Source of the DNA: Clostridiaceae bacterium | Lineage (GTDB): Bacteria; Bacillota; Clostridia; DSM-8532 | Reading direction: 5' to 3' | Assembly: GCA_012518025.1 (NCBI GenBank) | Contig: JAAYTP010000027.1 | Location: forward strand, 1-34,668 | Length of the DNA: 34,668 bases | In this document: positions 1 to 11,425 of the stretch, one piece after another | How positions within the stretch are numbered: the stretch's first letter is position 1 | How the letters are laid out: every line of letters begins with the position of its first letter | Program-made: the position numbers and the translations under genes | The notes under the pieces: generated by a model | Told to the model about the DNA's origin: nothing | Databases searched by the model: none | Seen by the model: only the letters and a program-made list of their open reading frames with translations

Positions 1-61
1 AAAAATTTTACGGACAATACCGCAGGTAAGCAATGAGCCAATTATATCATTTTTAAATTTC

Positions 62-102
62 GATTTACAAGCATAATACCGGGCATACTAAGCTTGTAAA
101 TC
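62..102. repeat. Perfect 11-bp inverted repeat GATTTACAAGC / GCTTGTAAATC with a 19-nt loop
   Basis: Arms at 62-72 and 92-102 are exact reverse complements; intergenic, upstream of the first CDS; no clear U-tract on either strand. Confidence 0.6.
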
Positions 103-227
103 CGTGTTGAATACGCTGAAAGCGCTTGGTCTGCTCAATGATCCTCCTTCCTTTTAATGCATAACTCTGTCATGTTGACCAGTTGTCCCACATAAGAATG
201 AAATGGCAACGGGAGTGAGAGTGGAAA

Positions 228-1442
228 ATGGTCATGAGAATCATAAGCACGGCTATCAGCGTTTTACTGCTTGCCTTAAACCTACATACGGCAGCTTTGA
301 TATCTGTTCATAACATAACTACTTTTTATGGGGTTTATCCATACAATAGTCCAGAATGTGAGATTCGCCCATCAGGCTGCATTACAGACCCGGTACTGGA
401 TCCTGCAAGGGATCCGGAAAGCCAGCCGGAAACCGCGGGTTTAGCGGAGGAATATGGGACTTTGGACAACGGGCAGGAAGTTCCTTTTGAGTCCGAGGAC
501 TTACCTGAAACCCAGCCTGAGGAGGAAACAACGGATCTGAGAGGACCCATCAGGACATCCCTTCCTGAGATGGATGCTCTCGACCTTAGTTATATTTCTT
601 TTAAAAAGGAAGTCCATGCCATCATCGATGGAGCCAGGAAATCTTCAGGAATCAAGACGCCGGTTGGTGTTTTTGTAATGGATCTGACCTCAAATTATTA
701 CACCGGTGTCAATGATACCCGTACAAAAGTTGATCCCGATGATGGGGCGCGGGAAGGGTATTTCAACAGTGCCTCGGTGATCAAGCTGTTTCAGGGGTAT
801 ATCCTGTATGATATGCTCCGTCATGGGGAACTTGATGAGGACATGATCTATACCGACCGGGTAACCGGATGGTCCTTCAAACTGGTGGATATGATCCATA
901 CCATGATTTCCAAAAGCGACAACAACTATTCCAATGCCTGTCTGAGACTTGTGGGCAACACAAAATCCAATGAGGTTTTGGCGAGGCTGGGAATAACCGA
1001 TTCGGTCATCTATGGCGAGATGTCGGGCGCAATCGGCTACAGCCTCAGGAATAACCTTGAAAACTATGGCACCACCAAAAGATGTGCCAGGATTACTCCA
1101 AGGGATGCAGGGCTCATCCTGTATAATGTATATATAAATAAAGAGAGTGACCCCTACATGGCTTCCATGAACAGGGCACTCCTTGATAACATCTATAATA
1201 CCCGGATCCCCGTCGGGGTGAAAAAGGTTGATAAAGGATATGAGATTGCCCACAAGACCGGCACCAACAGTTCCCTTGGGGTATATAACGATGCGGGAAT
1301 AGTGTATGGGAATCGTCCGTTCATCCTGGTTGCATTTACACAGGGCACCACATCGGAAGCTGGTCATACCTTTATAAGAAAGCTGGCGCAGGATCTGACC
1401 AGATATTTCGACAGCATAGCAATGGGCGGCGGCACGGCATAA
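228..1442 (+). CDS. Secreted or membrane-anchored serine hydrolase of the class A beta-lactamase/PBP-like fold
   Basis: N-terminal hydrophobic segment, low-complexity acidic linker, then SxxK (SVIK), SDN (SDNN) and KTG (HKTGTN) motifs in the expected order. Paralogous to 18641-19846. Confidence 0.8.
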   Translation: MVMRIISTAISVLLLALNLHTAALISVHNITTFYGVYPYNSPECEIRPSGCITDPVLDPARDPESQPETAGLAEEYGTLDNGQEVPFESEDLPETQPEEETTDLRGPIRTSLPEMDALDLSYISFKKEVHAIIDGARKSSGIKTPVGVFVMDLTSNYYTGVNDTRTKVDPDDGAREGYFNSASVIKLFQGYILYDMLRHGELDEDMIYTDRVTGWSFKLVDMIHTMISKSDNNYSNACLRLVGNTKSNEVLARLGITDSVIYGEMSGAIGYSLRNNLENYGTTKRCARITPRDAGLILYNVYINKESDPYMASMNRALLDNIYNTRIPVGVKKVDKGYEIAHKTGTNSSLGVYNDAGIVYGNRPFILVAFTQGTTSEAGHTFIRKLAQDLTRYFDSIAMGGGTA

Positions 1443-1462
1443 AATAATAAAGAAAATGGGTA

Positions 1463-1492
1463 TTGACATCCATGAATGAAGGCTGGTATAAT
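1463..1492 (+). promoter_or_regulatory. Sigma-A promoter of the branched-chain amino acid operon
   Basis: TTGACA (1463-1468), 18-nt spacer, TATAAT (1487-1492), directly upstream of the T-box leader. Confidence 0.85.
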
Positions 1493-1526
1493 TAGGCCTA
1501 ATCATAACTAAATAGTCCCTCTAAAT

Positions 1527-1793
1527 GTGATGAAGGAGCCGTGCACGACTGTATAAGTCAGCCCAGAGAGCCGATGGTTGGTGTGAATCGGTGTGATGAC
1601 AGTTTTTGCAGATCTCTCCCGAACAGTTATTCTGAACTATAGTAAGAATAAACGGTAAGCCCCGTTACAGGCGAAGGTTTGATGGAACCTCATGAGTTTT
1701 TCATCGCGAGATGAAAATAAAATAGGGTGGTAACACGTGGAGTATATCCCTCGTCCCTGCTGTTTGATGTAACAACGGATCGAGGGTTTTTTT
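1527..1793 (+). promoter_or_regulatory. T-box leader (tRNA-sensing riboswitch) controlling the ilv/leu operon
   Basis: Stem I-like region with CAGAGAG and GGTTGGTG elements, T-box sequence AGGGTGGTAACACG at 1724-1737, followed by a terminator hairpin and a T7 tract upstream of ilvB. The TGGT bulge is compatible with a tRNA discriminator A. Confidence 0.9.
1748..1793 (+). terminator. T-box-regulated intrinsic terminator
   Basis: CCCTCG (1748-1753) pairs with CGAGGG (1781-1786), plus inner pairs, then TTTTTTT (1787-1793). The 5' arm region can alternatively pair with the AGGG of the T-box. Confidence 0.85.
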
Positions 1794-1818
1794 ATACCAT
1801 GAAAAGGTGGTGAAGCTG

Positions 1819-3423
1819 GTGAAAGCAGCAGAAGCAATTGTTAAATTTCTGGTTGAAGAAGGTGTGGATACCGTATTCGGCTATCCCGGAGGATATATCG
1901 TTCATGTTTATGAAGCTCTGAGAAAATCCGGAATCAGGCATGTCCTTGTACGCCAGGAGTCGGCAGCCGCCCACAGTGCAAACGGTTACGCCAGGGTCTC
2001 CGGTAAAACAGGGGTATGCATCGCAACCTCCGGCCCCGGTGCAACCAATCTGATCACAGGAATAGCCACTGCCTATATGGATTCTATCCCGTTGGTGGTA
2101 TTGACAGGGCAGGTTCCCAGTTCCATGATCGGAAGGGACGTTTTTCAGGAAGCCGACATTACCGGAGCAACCGATTCCTTTACCAAGCACAATTACCTTG
2201 TGAAGGATGCGAGCCAGTTACCGCGTATTTTTCGCGAGGCTTTCCATATCGCATCAACCGGAAGGCCGGGTCCTGTACTCATCGACCTTCCTCACGATAT
2301 TCAGACTGAGGACATTCCCTATGATTACCCTGAAAGTGTTCAAATCAGCGGCTACAAGCCTACATTCAAGGGGCATATGGGGCAGATCAAACGGGCGCTG
2401 AAGGCCATTTCAGAAAGCGAGAGACCGCTGATCCTGGCCGGAGGCGGCGTGAATCTTTCCCACGCCCATGCTGAGCTATTGACTTTTTCAGAAAAATCGG
2501 GCATTCCTGTGGTTCATACCCTGATGGGGAAGGGGGCATTCCCGTCCAATCATCCTCATTATGCGGGCATGATAGGGACTCATGGCTTTTCATACGCCAA
2601 TGAGGCGGTCAGAAAAGCAGATCTTATGATTTTCATAGGAGCACGAATTGCAGACAGGACTGCCGGGGGAACACAGATACTTCCTGAAAACATGAGAATT
2701 GTCCATATCGACGTGGATCCTGCTGAGATCGGTAAAATTGTGGGAACCCACATACCCCTTGTCGGGGACGTGAGAGAGATCCTCAGACAGATGAATGAAA
2801 AAATCAAACGAAAGAATACCGATGCCTGGCTGGAAACACTGAAAGGCATGAGAACTGAAGAGTCCTACCTGACAGGTTCGCTGGTGAATCCCAAGAAGGC
2901 CATTCGCCTTTTGTCAGATAAGCTCAGCGACACTGCCATCATGGTGGCCGACGTGGGGCAGAACCAGTTCTGGGGTGCAAGGCATTTTGAAGACCTGCCG
3001 GGAAGAAAGTTCATGACATCGGGTGGTATGGGCACCATGGGCTATGGAATTCCTGCTGCGGTGGGTGCGAAGATTGCGGCACCCGACAGGCAAGTTGTGG
3101 CGGTTACTGGTGACGGAGGCTTTCAGATGAGCTTGTTCGAGCTGGGAACCATGGCTGCCAACCAAATAGACATCTTGATGATACTGTTCAATAATTCCAA
3201 TCTGGGCATGGTCAGAGAGATGCAGCACAGAATGTTTGGCAAAACCAGCCACACAGCCCTGGAAAGAAACCCTGATTTTGTCATGCTGGCCAAGGCCTAC
3301 GGCATAAATGGTGTGCGCGTTCATAAGGATGAGGAACTGGAATCAGCTTTTGATCAGGCATTGAGCCATAAGGGTCCCTTCCTTGTGGAATGCGTTGTGG
3401 ATCCTGACGAAAAAACATTGTAA
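1819..3423 (+). CDS. ilvB: Acetolactate synthase large (catalytic) subunit, copy 1
   Basis: ThDP-enzyme motifs: GYPGG, RQESAAAHSANGYAR (catalytic Glu), SGPGATNLITGIATAYMDSIP, GDGGFQMS...NN. ORF track starts at 1807; AAGGTGG at 1804-1810 favours GTG at 1819. Confidence 0.93.
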   Translation: MKAAEAIVKFLVEEGVDTVFGYPGGYIVHVYEALRKSGIRHVLVRQESAAAHSANGYARVSGKTGVCIATSGPGATNLITGIATAYMDSIPLVVLTGQVPSSMIGRDVFQEADITGATDSFTKHNYLVKDASQLPRIFREAFHIASTGRPGPVLIDLPHDIQTEDIPYDYPESVQISGYKPTFKGHMGQIKRALKAISESERPLILAGGGVNLSHAHAELLTFSEKSGIPVVHTLMGKGAFPSNHPHYAGMIGTHGFSYANEAVRKADLMIFIGARIADRTAGGTQILPENMRIVHIDVDPAEIGKIVGTHIPLVGDVREILRQMNEKIKRKNTDAWLETLKGMRTEESYLTGSLVNPKKAIRLLSDKLSDTAIMVADVGQNQFWGARHFEDLPGRKFMTSGGMGTMGYGIPAAVGAKIAAPDRQVVAVTGDGGFQMSLFELGTMAANQIDILMILFNNSNLGMVREMQHRMFGKTSHTALERNPDFVMLAKAYGINGVRVHKDEELESAFDQALSHKGPFLVECVVDPDEKTL

Positions 3424-3483
3424 TGGTTGATGAATATTAAACGCTGGCAATAATACGAGTATTGCAGCCGAGAGTAAGGGGAG

Positions 3484-4005
3484 ATGAGTGTGAAAAGGTA
3501 TATTCTATCAGTTCTGGTTGAAAACCAGTCCGGCGTCTTAAGCCGTGTATCCGGCCTTTTCAGCCGAAGGGGCTATAACATCGACAGTCTGTCGGTGGGC
3601 GAGACCGAGGATCCTGGCATATCCCGCATGACCATAGTTGTCAGGGGGGACAGTTACATCCTTGAGCAGATCAAGAAGCAGCTTAATAAACTCATCGATG
3701 TAATCAAGGTGATAGAGCTGAACAAGGATAAGTCTGTATTCAGGGAATTGATGCTCATCAAGGTGAATGCCAAGGAGAACTCACGCGCGTCCATCATTGA
3801 GATTGTGGACATTTTCAGGGCAAATGTCGTGGATGTGTCCAATGAGACCCTAACCATTGAAATGACAGGTGACGAGAACAAGATCGAAGCCTTTGTCAGC
3901 CTGATGAAGCCTTATGGCATTCGTGAGATTGTACGAACCGGACTGACTGCCCTTGAAAGGGGCAGCAAGGAAATAAAAAGCTATAGGAAGTACGAGGAGG
4001 AATAA
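3484..4005 (+). CDS. ilvN: Acetolactate synthase small (regulatory) subunit, ACT domain
   Basis: [39 protein letters not shown] is typical IlvN/IlvH; directly follows ilvB. Confidence 0.95.
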   Translation: MSVKRYILSVLVENQSGVLSRVSGLFSRRGYNIDSLSVGETEDPGISRMTIVVRGDSYILEQIKKQLNKLIDVIKVIELNKDKSVFRELMLIKVNAKENSRASIIEIVDIFRANVVDVSNETLTIEMTGDENKIEAFVSLMKPYGIREIVRTGLTALERGSKEIKSYRKYEEE

Positions 4006-4009
4006 AGTC

Positions 4010-4999
4010 ATGGCAAAGATGTACTACGAAAAGGATTGTAATCTCTCCCTGCTTAAAGGGAAAACAGTAGCTGTTATCGGTTATGGAAGCCAGGGTCATG
4101 CCCATGCCCTGAACCTTCACGAATCCGGAGTGGATGTTGTGGTAGGCCTCTATGAGGGAAGTAAATCATGGAAGGCCGCAGAAGAGGCAGGTCTTAGGGT
4201 GGCAGTGGCTGCCGATGCAGCCAGGGAAGCTGATATCATTATGATTCTTGTCAACGACGAGAAGCAGCCAAAGCTCTACAAGGAGAGCATAGAACCCGGG
4301 CTGAAGGCAGGAAAATCCCTGGTGTTTGCCCACGGCTTCAATATTCATTTTGGACAGATCGTGCCCCCTGCCGATGTGAACGTTTTCATGGTTGCACCCA
4401 AGGGACCGGGTCATACCGTAAGAAGCCAGTATCAGGAGGGTAAAGGCGTACCGTGTCTTATAGCCGTTTACCAGGATGCCACAGGAAAAGCCAAAGAGCT
4501 GGCTCTTGCCTATGCAGCAGGTATTGGCGGTGCCAGGGCAGGCGTACTGGAAACCACCTTCAAGGAGGAGACCGAGACCGATCTCTTCGGTGAACAGGCG
4601 GTTCTCTGCGGTGGCGTTGTCGAACTGATGAAGGCCGGGTTTGAGACCCTTGTTGAGGCAGGATACCAGCCCGAGAGCGCATATTTCGAATGTGTCCATG
4701 AGATGAAGCTCATCATTGACCTTGTAAATAGGGGCGGCTTCGAATTCATGAGGTATTCAATAAGCGACACCGCTGAATACGGTGACTATGTAACAGGCAA
4801 GCGCATCATCACTGAGGAAACCAGGAAGGAAATGAAGAAGGTTCTTCATGAAATCCAGGATGGTACCTTCGCCAGGAACTGGATCCTTGAGAATCAGGCT
4901 AACAGACCCAACCTCAATGCCAGGAGAAGAATGGAAAAGGAGCACCAGGTGGAGAAGGTGGGCAGAGAGCTCAGGAAGATGATGAGTTGGAACAAGTAA
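4010..4999 (+). CDS. ilvC: Ketol-acid reductoisomerase
   Basis: [27 protein letters not shown] nucleotide-binding motif; [39 protein letters not shown]; full length. Confidence 0.97.
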   Translation: MAKMYYEKDCNLSLLKGKTVAVIGYGSQGHAHALNLHESGVDVVVGLYEGSKSWKAAEEAGLRVAVAADAAREADIIMILVNDEKQPKLYKESIEPGLKAGKSLVFAHGFNIHFGQIVPPADVNVFMVAPKGPGHTVRSQYQEGKGVPCLIAVYQDATGKAKELALAYAAGIGGARAGVLETTFKEETETDLFGEQAVLCGGVVELMKAGFETLVEAGYQPESAYFECVHEMKLIIDLVNRGGFEFMRYSISDTAEYGDYVTGKRIITEETRKEMKKVLHEIQDGTFARNWILENQANRPNLNARRRMEKEHQVEKVGRELRKMMSWNK

Positions 5000-5076
5000 G
5001 GATGAGATATAAGCAAAAACAGACGCAGCAAAGGATACGGACTATATAAACGTATCAACAGGAAGGAGAATGTGGC

Positions 5077-6666
5077 ATGACGCGCAAGGTGGATATATTT
5101 GACTCTACATTAAGAGATGGCGCGCAGGCTGAAGGGATATCTTTTTCAGTGGAAGACAAACTGAAGATTGTCCGAACACTGGATGATCTGGGTATCGATT
5201 ATATCGAGGCAGGAAATCCCGGATCCAATCCCAAGGATATTGAGTTTTTTGAAAGAATGCGCAATGTAAAGCTTAAGAACGCCAGGCTTGCAGCTTTTGG
5301 AAGTACTAGAAGGCGCGATATTACGGTTGAGGAGGACAACAATGTCCAGTCTCTTCTGTCTGCCGGAACCCCTGTCATCGTCATATTCGGGAAGAGCTGG
5401 GATTTCCATGTCACCAATGTGATAAAGACAACCCTTGAAGAGAACCTGAATATGATCAGGGAAACCGTGGCCTTCTTCAAAAAGAAGAAAAAGGAAGTCA
5501 TATTTGATGCTGAGCACTTCTATGACGGCTATAAAGCCAACGCCGATTATGCCATGAAAGCACTTAAGGCAGCGGTGGAAGGCGGAGCTGATTGCCTTGT
5601 GCTCTGCGATACAAACGGTGGAAGCTTTCCCAGCGAGATATTTGAAATCACAAAGAAGGTTACAGAATCCTTTGATGTAAAGATTGGGGTTCACGCCCAT
5701 AACGATTCGGGAATGGCAGTTGCCAACTCCATTATGGCTGTGGAGGCCGGGGCATCCCATGTTCAGGGAACCTATCTTGGTTACGGCGAGCGTTGCGGAA
5801 ATGCAAACCTTTCCACCATCATACCCAACCTGCAACTGAAAAAGGGTATAACCTGCCTTCCTCAGGACAGAATGGTGAAGCTGACCCATGCAGCCAGGAA
5901 GATTGCTGAAATCTCGAACATTACCATGAATGAAAGGGATCCCTATGTGGGCAACAGTGCTTTTGCCCATAAGGGCGGGATGCATATCGACGGTGTAGCC
6001 AAAGCATCCAAGTCCTTTGAACATGTGGATCCTGACCTGGTAGGCAACAAGAGACGCTTTTTGATGTCCGAGGTGGCAGGAAGAAGAACCATTCTGGATA
6101 AGATCAGGGAAATCTGTCCGACGGTCACCAAACAGTCCAGTGAAACCGAGGCCATCATTAACCGGCTTAAGGAACTGGAGCATCAGGGATACCAATTTGA
6201 GGGGGCTGAGAGTACCTTTGAACTGGTCATCCGAAAGCAGTTGGGAAAATACCGGCCCTTCTTTGAACTGGAAGCCTTCAAGCTGATTACCGAACAGCCT
6301 TCTCCGTCGGCTCCCAGCGCATCGGCTCTTATCAAGGTAAAGGTTGACGGTATGTCGGAGATAACAGCTGCAGAGGGCGACGGACCAGTACACGCTCTTG
6401 ACCGTGCTCTGAGAAAAGCACTGGAGGTATTCTATCCTGAACTCTCATCGGTTCACCTCACAGACTTCAAGGTGCGTGTGATCGACTCTGAATCGGCTAC
6501 AGCAGCAAAGGTTCGTGTTCTTATTGAATCCACCGATGGGGAGTCTGTCTGGACCACCGTGGGGGTATCCACAGACATTATAGAGGCCAGCTGGATCGCC
6601 CTTGTGGATTCCATTGAATACAAGCTTATTAAGGATCTTGAGAAGAAAATAAGAGTTTACTTATAA
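5077..6666 (+). CDS. cimA: (R)-citramalate synthase (CimA-type DRE-TIM family), pyruvate route to isoleucine
   Basis: [48 protein letters not shown] is the CimA-type N-terminus, distinct from Leu[15 protein letters not shown]-terminal LeuA-type allosteric domain. Confidence 0.88.
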   Translation: MTRKVDIFDSTLRDGAQAEGISFSVEDKLKIVRTLDDLGIDYIEAGNPGSNPKDIEFFERMRNVKLKNARLAAFGSTRRRDITVEEDNNVQSLLSAGTPVIVIFGKSWDFHVTNVIKTTLEENLNMIRETVAFFKKKKKEVIFDAEHFYDGYKANADYAMKALKAAVEGGADCLVLCDTNGGSFPSEIFEITKKVTESFDVKIGVHAHNDSGMAVANSIMAVEAGASHVQGTYLGYGERCGNANLSTIIPNLQLKKGITCLPQDRMVKLTHAARKIAEISNITMNERDPYVGNSAFAHKGGMHIDGVAKASKSFEHVDPDLVGNKRRFLMSEVAGRRTILDKIREICPTVTKQSSETEAIINRLKELEHQGYQFEGAESTFELVIRKQLGKYRPFFELEAFKLITEQPSPSAPSASALIKVKVDGMSEITAAEGDGPVHALDRALRKALEVFYPELSSVHLTDFKVRVIDSESATAAKVRVLIESTDGESVWTTVGVSTDIIEASWIALVDSIEYKLIKDLEKKIRVYL

Positions 6667-6683
6667 GGAGGCAGTTTGGGAAA

Positions 6684-7955
6684 ATGGGTATGACTATGAC
6701 GCAGAAGATACTTGCCGCACATGCAGGTCTGAGCAGCGTTGAGCCGGGACAGCTTATAGAAGCTGATCTGGACCTGGTTTTGGGAAACGATATAACTTCT
6801 CCCGTAGCCATACGGGAATTTCAAAAGATGGGTGTCAATGAAGTTTATGATAAGGAAAAGGTTGCCCTGGTACCCGATCACTTCACTCCCAACAAGGACA
6901 TCAAAGCGGCTGAGCAATGCAGGTTCGTAAGAGAGTTCGCCCACAAGATGGAAGTAGAGAACTATTTTGAAGTAGGCGAGATGGGCATTGAACACTGCCT
7001 CCTGCCCGAGAAGGGTTTGGTGGTTCCCGGGGATCTGGTGATTGGCGCCGATTCCCACACATGCACCTATGGCGCCCTTGGAGCATTCTCCACCGGCGTT
7101 GGCAGCACCGACATGGCTGCCGGCATGGCTACAGGAAAGTGCTGGTTCAAGGTACCGTCAGCCATAAAATTTGTACTTAAGGGCAAGCCCGAAGGATGGG
7201 TAAGCGGGAAGGACATCATCCTTCATATCATAGGAATGATCGGCGTGGACGGTGCATTGTACAAATCCATGGAGTTTATGGGGGACGGCCTTCAGCACAT
7301 CTCCATGGACGGGCGCTTTACCATGGCCAATATGGCTATTGAAGCGGGAGCAAAGAACGGGATATTCATGGTGGACCAAAAGACCATTGAGTATGTGGAG
7401 GCTCATTCCCAAAAACCCTGGGCGGTATTCAAGCCAGATGATGATGCTGTTTACGACGAGGTTTATGAGATCGATCTGTCAAAGATCCGTCCTACAGTGG
7501 CATTTCCACATCTTCCCGACAACACAAGAACCATCGATGAGGTGGGGGATGTGGCTATCGATCAGGTTGTTATCGGATCATGCACCAATGGCCGCATAGA
7601 AGATCTGAGGGTAGCAGCAAAAATCCTTGGGGGCAGAAAGATCAAGAAGGGTGTAAGAGTCATCGTATTCCCGGGTACCCAGAAGATTTATCTGGATGCC
7701 CTGAAAGAAGGGCTTATCGCTCAGATGGTCGAAGCAGGCGCTGTAGTATCCACACCTACCTGTGGTCCCTGCCTGGGTGGACACATGGGCATTCTGGCAA
7801 AGGGTGAACGGGCTGTGGCCACCACAAACAGGAACTTTGTGGGCAGAATGGGCCATACCGAATCCGAGGTCTATCTGGCCAGTCCCGCAGTGGCGGCGGC
7901 ATCAGCCGTCACGGGAAGGATCACCGATCCGGACACCCTGTTGAAAGCCGAATAA
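6684..7955 (+). CDS. leuC: 3-isopropylmalate/(R)-2-methylmalate dehydratase large subunit
   Basis: Aconitase-family motifs: [50 protein letters not shown]. Confidence 0.95.
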   Translation: MGMTMTQKILAAHAGLSSVEPGQLIEADLDLVLGNDITSPVAIREFQKMGVNEVYDKEKVALVPDHFTPNKDIKAAEQCRFVREFAHKMEVENYFEVGEMGIEHCLLPEKGLVVPGDLVIGADSHTCTYGALGAFSTGVGSTDMAAGMATGKCWFKVPSAIKFVLKGKPEGWVSGKDIILHIIGMIGVDGALYKSMEFMGDGLQHISMDGRFTMANMAIEAGAKNGIFMVDQKTIEYVEAHSQKPWAVFKPDDDAVYDEVYEIDLSKIRPTVAFPHLPDNTRTIDEVGDVAIDQVVIGSCTNGRIEDLRVAAKILGGRKIKKGVRVIVFPGTQKIYLDALKEGLIAQMVEAGAVVSTPTCGPCLGGHMGILAKGERAVATTNRNFVGRMGHTESEVYLASPAVAAASAVTGRITDPDTLLKAE

Positions 7956-7966
7956 GGAGGAGTTTT

Positions 7967-8461
7967 ATGAAAGCAAAGGGTAGAGTATTCAGATATCAAA
8001 ACAATGTGGACACCGATGTTATAATTCCCGCCCGTTACCTGAACACTTCAGATCCAAAGGAACTGGCTGCCCACTGCATGGAGGATATTGATCCTGATTT
8101 TGTAAAGAATGTGAAGCCGGGCGATATCATTGTGGCAGACAGGAACTTCGGATGTGGGTCTTCCCGTGAACATGCACCCATTGCAATAAAGGCTTCCGGG
8201 ATTTCCTGTGTGATTGCCTCCACATTTGCCAGAATCTTTTACAGGAATGCCATCAATATTGGGCTTCCCATTCTGGAATGTGAGCAGGCAGTAAAGGGAA
8301 TCGAGGCAGGGGACGAGGTGGAAGTAGACTTCGATACCGGAGTAATAAAAAACCTGACCAAGGGCACAACCTTCAAGGCCCGCCCGTTTCCTGAATTTAT
8401 GAAGAAGATCATGGCTGCCGATGGGCTGGTCAACTATATCAGAGCAAAGGCAGAGGACTAG
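7967..8461 (+). CDS. leuD: 3-isopropylmalate/(R)-2-methylmalate dehydratase small subunit
   Basis: [60 protein letters not shown]. Confidence 0.96.
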   Translation: MKAKGRVFRYQNNVDTDVIIPARYLNTSDPKELAAHCMEDIDPDFVKNVKPGDIIVADRNFGCGSSREHAPIAIKASGISCVIASTFARIFYRNAINIGLPILECEQAVKGIEAGDEVEVDFDTGVIKNLTKGTTFKARPFPEFMKKIMAADGLVNYIRAKAED

Positions 8462-8468
8462 TGGGACT

Positions 8469-8505
8469 GGGGCGATTTCAGTGATAGGAAAATGAAAGCG
8501 TCCCC
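8469..8505 (+). repeat. Intercistronic hairpin between leuD and leuB
   Basis: GGGG-CG-A-TTTCA, 12-nt loop, TGAAA-G-CG-T-CCCC: 11 bp with one mismatch and one bulge; no U-tract. Confidence 0.5.
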
Positions 8506-8532
8506 ATGTCTGCCATCGAAAAGGAGAAGAGT

Positions 8533-9603
8533 ATGGAGTACAGAATCGCTGTATTGCCGGGTGACGGAATAGGCCCGGAAGTAACAGAACAAACGCTACT
8601 GGTGCTGGAAAGGATTGGGGAAAAGTTCAACCACAGATTTCAGTTCCAGAAACTATTGGCAGGCGGATGTGCCATTGATGCCATCGGGAACCCCCTTCCG
8701 GAGGAAACCCTGGAGGCTTGCAGAAAAAGTGATGCAGTTCTTTTGGGAGCGGTGGGAGGCCCGAAATGGGATAACCTGCCGGGGGATAGGAGGCCTGAAG
8801 CAGGGCTTTTAGGACTTCGTGGAGGCCTTGGACTCTTTGCCAATTTACGCCCTGCCATTTTGAACAAGGAATTACGTGACGCTTGTACCTTAAGGCCTGA
8901 TATCATTGGTGAGAGCATGGATATCATGGTGGTACGGGAGCTTACCGGCGGAATCTATTTCGGAGAACGGGGAAGACGCAGCGGAAAAATGGGGGAAGAG
9001 GCCTTTGATACCGAGTCCTACAGCGTTGGAGAGGTTGAGCGTATTGCCAGGCTGGCCTTTGAAATCGCGCGGAAGAGAAGTAAAAAGGTTACCAGTGTTG
9101 ACAAGGCCAATGTTCTGGAAAGCTCACGCCTCTGGCGGGAGGTTGTTTTGAGGGTAGCTAAAGACTTTCCCGATGTAGCCCTCGACCATATGTATGTTGA
9201 CAATGCAGCCATGCAGCTGGTGCGAAACCCCAAGCAATTTGACGTGATAGTAACCACCAATATGTTTGGAGATATCCTGTCCGATGAGGCCAGTATGATC
9301 ACGGGTTCCATCGGCATGCTGCCCTCAGCCAGCCTGGGCGAGGGAGAATTCGGCATGTACGAGCCCATCCATGGTTCGGCGCCCGATATAGCGGGTAAGG
9401 ATATGGCAAATCCTTTGGCCACCATTCTTTCCGCTGCCATGATGCTAAGATACACCATGCATCTGGAGAAAGAGGCAAAAGCTGTTGAAGATGCTGTAAA
9501 CAAGGTGCTGGAGGAAGGCTACAGAACCGGCGATATCATGAGTCCCGGCAAGAAGCAGGTGGGTACTTCCGAAATGGGAAGGCTTGTGGCAGAGCGGATT
9601 TAA
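8533..9603 (+). CDS. leuB: 3-isopropylmalate dehydrogenase
   Basis: [63 protein letters not shown] track starts at 8506, but AAGGAG at 8521-8526 supports ATG at 8533. Confidence 0.95.
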   Translation: MEYRIAVLPGDGIGPEVTEQTLLVLERIGEKFNHRFQFQKLLAGGCAIDAIGNPLPEETLEACRKSDAVLLGAVGGPKWDNLPGDRRPEAGLLGLRGGLGLFANLRPAILNKELRDACTLRPDIIGESMDIMVVRELTGGIYFGERGRRSGKMGEEAFDTESYSVGEVERIARLAFEIARKRSKKVTSVDKANVLESSRLWREVVLRVAKDFPDVALDHMYVDNAAMQLVRNPKQFDVIVTTNMFGDILSDEASMITGSIGMLPSASLGEGEFGMYEPIHGSAPDIAGKDMANPLATILSAAMMLRYTMHLEKEAKAVEDAVNKVLEEGYRTGDIMSPGKKQVGTSEMGRLVAERI

Positions 9604-9616
9604 CCGGATTAACAAC

Positions 9617-9656
9617 GGGGACGGGTAATATTACTGCACTATAAAAGAACCGTCCC
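9617..9656 (+). repeat. Intercistronic hairpin between leuB and ilvD
   Basis: GGGACGG (9618-9624) pairs with CCGTCCC (9650-9656); loop contains palindromic GTAATATTAC. Confidence 0.45.
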
Positions 9657-9685
9657 TTCCAATACCTAAAGAAAGGTTGAATATT

Positions 9686-11347
9686 ATGAGAAGCAATTGT
9701 GTAAAGAAAGGTGTTGAAAGGGCTCCTCACCGGTCCCTTTTCAAGGCCATGGGTTATACCGACGAAGAGATCTCAAGGCCATTGATAGGGGTTGTAAATG
9801 CCAAGAGTGAGATCGTACCCGGTCATATCGGGCTGGACACCATTGCCGAGGCTGTGAAGGCAGGTATCCGCGCCGCAGGAGGAACACCCTTTGAATTTCC
9901 TTCCATCGGTGTTTGCGACGGTATTGCCATGGGGCATGCCGGCATGCACTATTCACTGGCATCCCGGGAGCTCATTGCGGATTCCATTGAATCCATGGTC
10001 ATGGCTCACGGGTTTGACGGGATTGTTCTGATACCCAATTGCGATAAGATAGTTCCAGGCATGCTGATGGCAGCAGCCAGGATCAATATACCAGCCATTG
10101 TGGTAAGCGGTGGCCCAATGCTGGCTGGCAGGGCAGGCAGCAATGGAATCAGTCTGACCAACATGTTTGAGGCTGTGGGAGCCGTGAGCGCCGGAAAGAT
10201 GACCAATGAGGAGCTTGAAGCCTATGAGAACAGCGCTTGCCCCAGTTGCGGATCATGTTCAGGCATGTTTACGGCCAACAGCATGAACTGTCTTACAGAA
10301 GCCCTTGGCATGGCTTTGCCCGGTAATGGCACCATACCTGCTGTAATGGCTGAACGGGTGCGTCTGGCAAAAAAGACAGGTTTTCAGATCATGGAACTGG
10401 TGAAAACCGATATCAAGCCACGGGATATCCTGACTCCGGAGGCATTTTCAAATGCGCTGGCTGTGGATATGGCTCTTGGGTGCAGCACCAACAGCATGCT
10501 CCATTTACCGGCCATTGCATATGAAGCGGGTGTTAAATTCAACCTGGAAATGGCCAACGAGATTAGCGAAAAAACGCCCAATCTTTGCAAGCTGAGCCCT
10601 GCCGGAAACCATTTTGTGGAGGATCTTCATGCCGCCGGAGGCGTTTATGCGGTGATGAAGGAACTGTCAAAAAAGAGTCTCATCAACATGGATCTTACTA
10701 CTGTTACTGGAAAAACCGTGAGCGAGAACCTGGATGGTGCAAATAACAGAAACCCACAGGTGATAAGACCCATAGAGGATCCATATAGCGCCACAGGCGG
10801 TATAGCTGTTTTGAAAGGCAATATCGCTCCCAATGGCTGCGTGGTGAAAAGAAGCGCAGTGGCAGAAGAAATGTTGGTTCATGAAGGACCTTGCCGGGTA
10901 TTCGACTCTGAGGACGAATGCATCAAGGCCATACTTGCAGGTTCCATCAAGAAGGGCGAGGTCGTGGTCATCCGGTATGAAGGGCCAAAGGGCGGTCCCG
11001 GTATGAGGGAGATGCTCATGCCCACTTCGGTGCTGGCAGGAATGGGCCTCGATGAAGATGTGGCTCTGATTACCGATGGCAGGTTTAGCGGTGCCACAAG
11101 GGGCGCCAGTATAGGTCATGTATCTCCGGAAGCAGCAGAAGGCGGTCCCATCGCTCTGGTTCAGGATGGTGACATCATTGCCATTGATATGAATAATTGC
11201 ACCATCAGCCTGAAGGTTACAGAGGAAGAGCTGGCCAGGAGGCGAAAGGACTGGGTTTGTCCTCCTCCCAAGGTGAAGGGCGGATATCTGGCCCGCTATG
11301 CAAGAATGGTATCGTCCGCTGATGAAGGAGCGGTTTTAAAAATATAA
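9686..11347 (+). CDS. ilvD: Dihydroxy-acid dehydratase
   Basis: IlvD/Edd motifs: [83 protein letters not shown] track starts at TTG 9677; ATG 9686 preferred. Confidence 0.96.
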   Translation: MRSNCVKKGVERAPHRSLFKAMGYTDEEISRPLIGVVNAKSEIVPGHIGLDTIAEAVKAGIRAAGGTPFEFPSIGVCDGIAMGHAGMHYSLASRELIADSIESMVMAHGFDGIVLIPNCDKIVPGMLMAAARINIPAIVVSGGPMLAGRAGSNGISLTNMFEAVGAVSAGKMTNEELEAYENSACPSCGSCSGMFTANSMNCLTEALGMALPGNGTIPAVMAERVRLAKKTGFQIMELVKTDIKPRDILTPEAFSNALAVDMALGCSTNSMLHLPAIAYEAGVKFNLEMANEISEKTPNLCKLSPAGNHFVEDLHAAGGVYAVMKELSKKSLINMDLTTVTGKTVSENLDGANNRNPQVIRPIEDPYSATGGIAVLKGNIAPNGCVVKRSAVAEEMLVHEGPCRVFDSEDECIKAILAGSIKKGEVVVIRYEGPKGGPGMREMLMPTSVLAGMGLDEDVALITDGRFSGATRGASIGHVSPEAAEGGPIALVQDGDIIAIDMNNCTISLKVTEEELARRRKDWVCPPPKVKGGYLARYARMVSSADEGAVLKI

Positions 11348-11374
11348 AGATAGATGAGCCAAATGAAAAAAGAG

Positions 11375-11392
11375 GCTGCCTTATTGGGCAGC
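11375..11392 (+). repeat. Intercistronic hairpin between ilvD and the second ilvB
   Basis: GCTGCC-TTATTG-GGCAGC perfect 6-bp stem; no U-tract. Confidence 0.4.
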
Positions 11393-11425
11393 AAGTTGAG
11401 AATTGAGCTGGAATGAGGTGTTTTC

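Noticed and set aside
228-1442. Antibiotic-resistance beta-lactamase
   Set aside because: SxxK/SDN/KTG are present, but an ExxLN motif is not evident and the protein has a close chromosomal paralogue; resistance cannot be claimed from sequence.
690-1505. 271-aa minus-strand ORF antisense to the serine hydrolase
   Set aside because: Shadow ORF opposite a motif-supported CDS and overlapping the operon promoter.
5146-6393. 415-aa minus-strand ORF antisense to cimA
   Set aside because: Shadow ORF fully within a conserved CDS; composition (Cys/His/Gly-rich) not protein-like; no family motifs.
5077-6666. Annotation as leuA (2-isopropylmalate synthase)
   Set aside because: N-terminal [16 protein letters not shown]...NPGSNPKD pattern is CimA-type; LeuA remains possible only if phylogeny disagrees.
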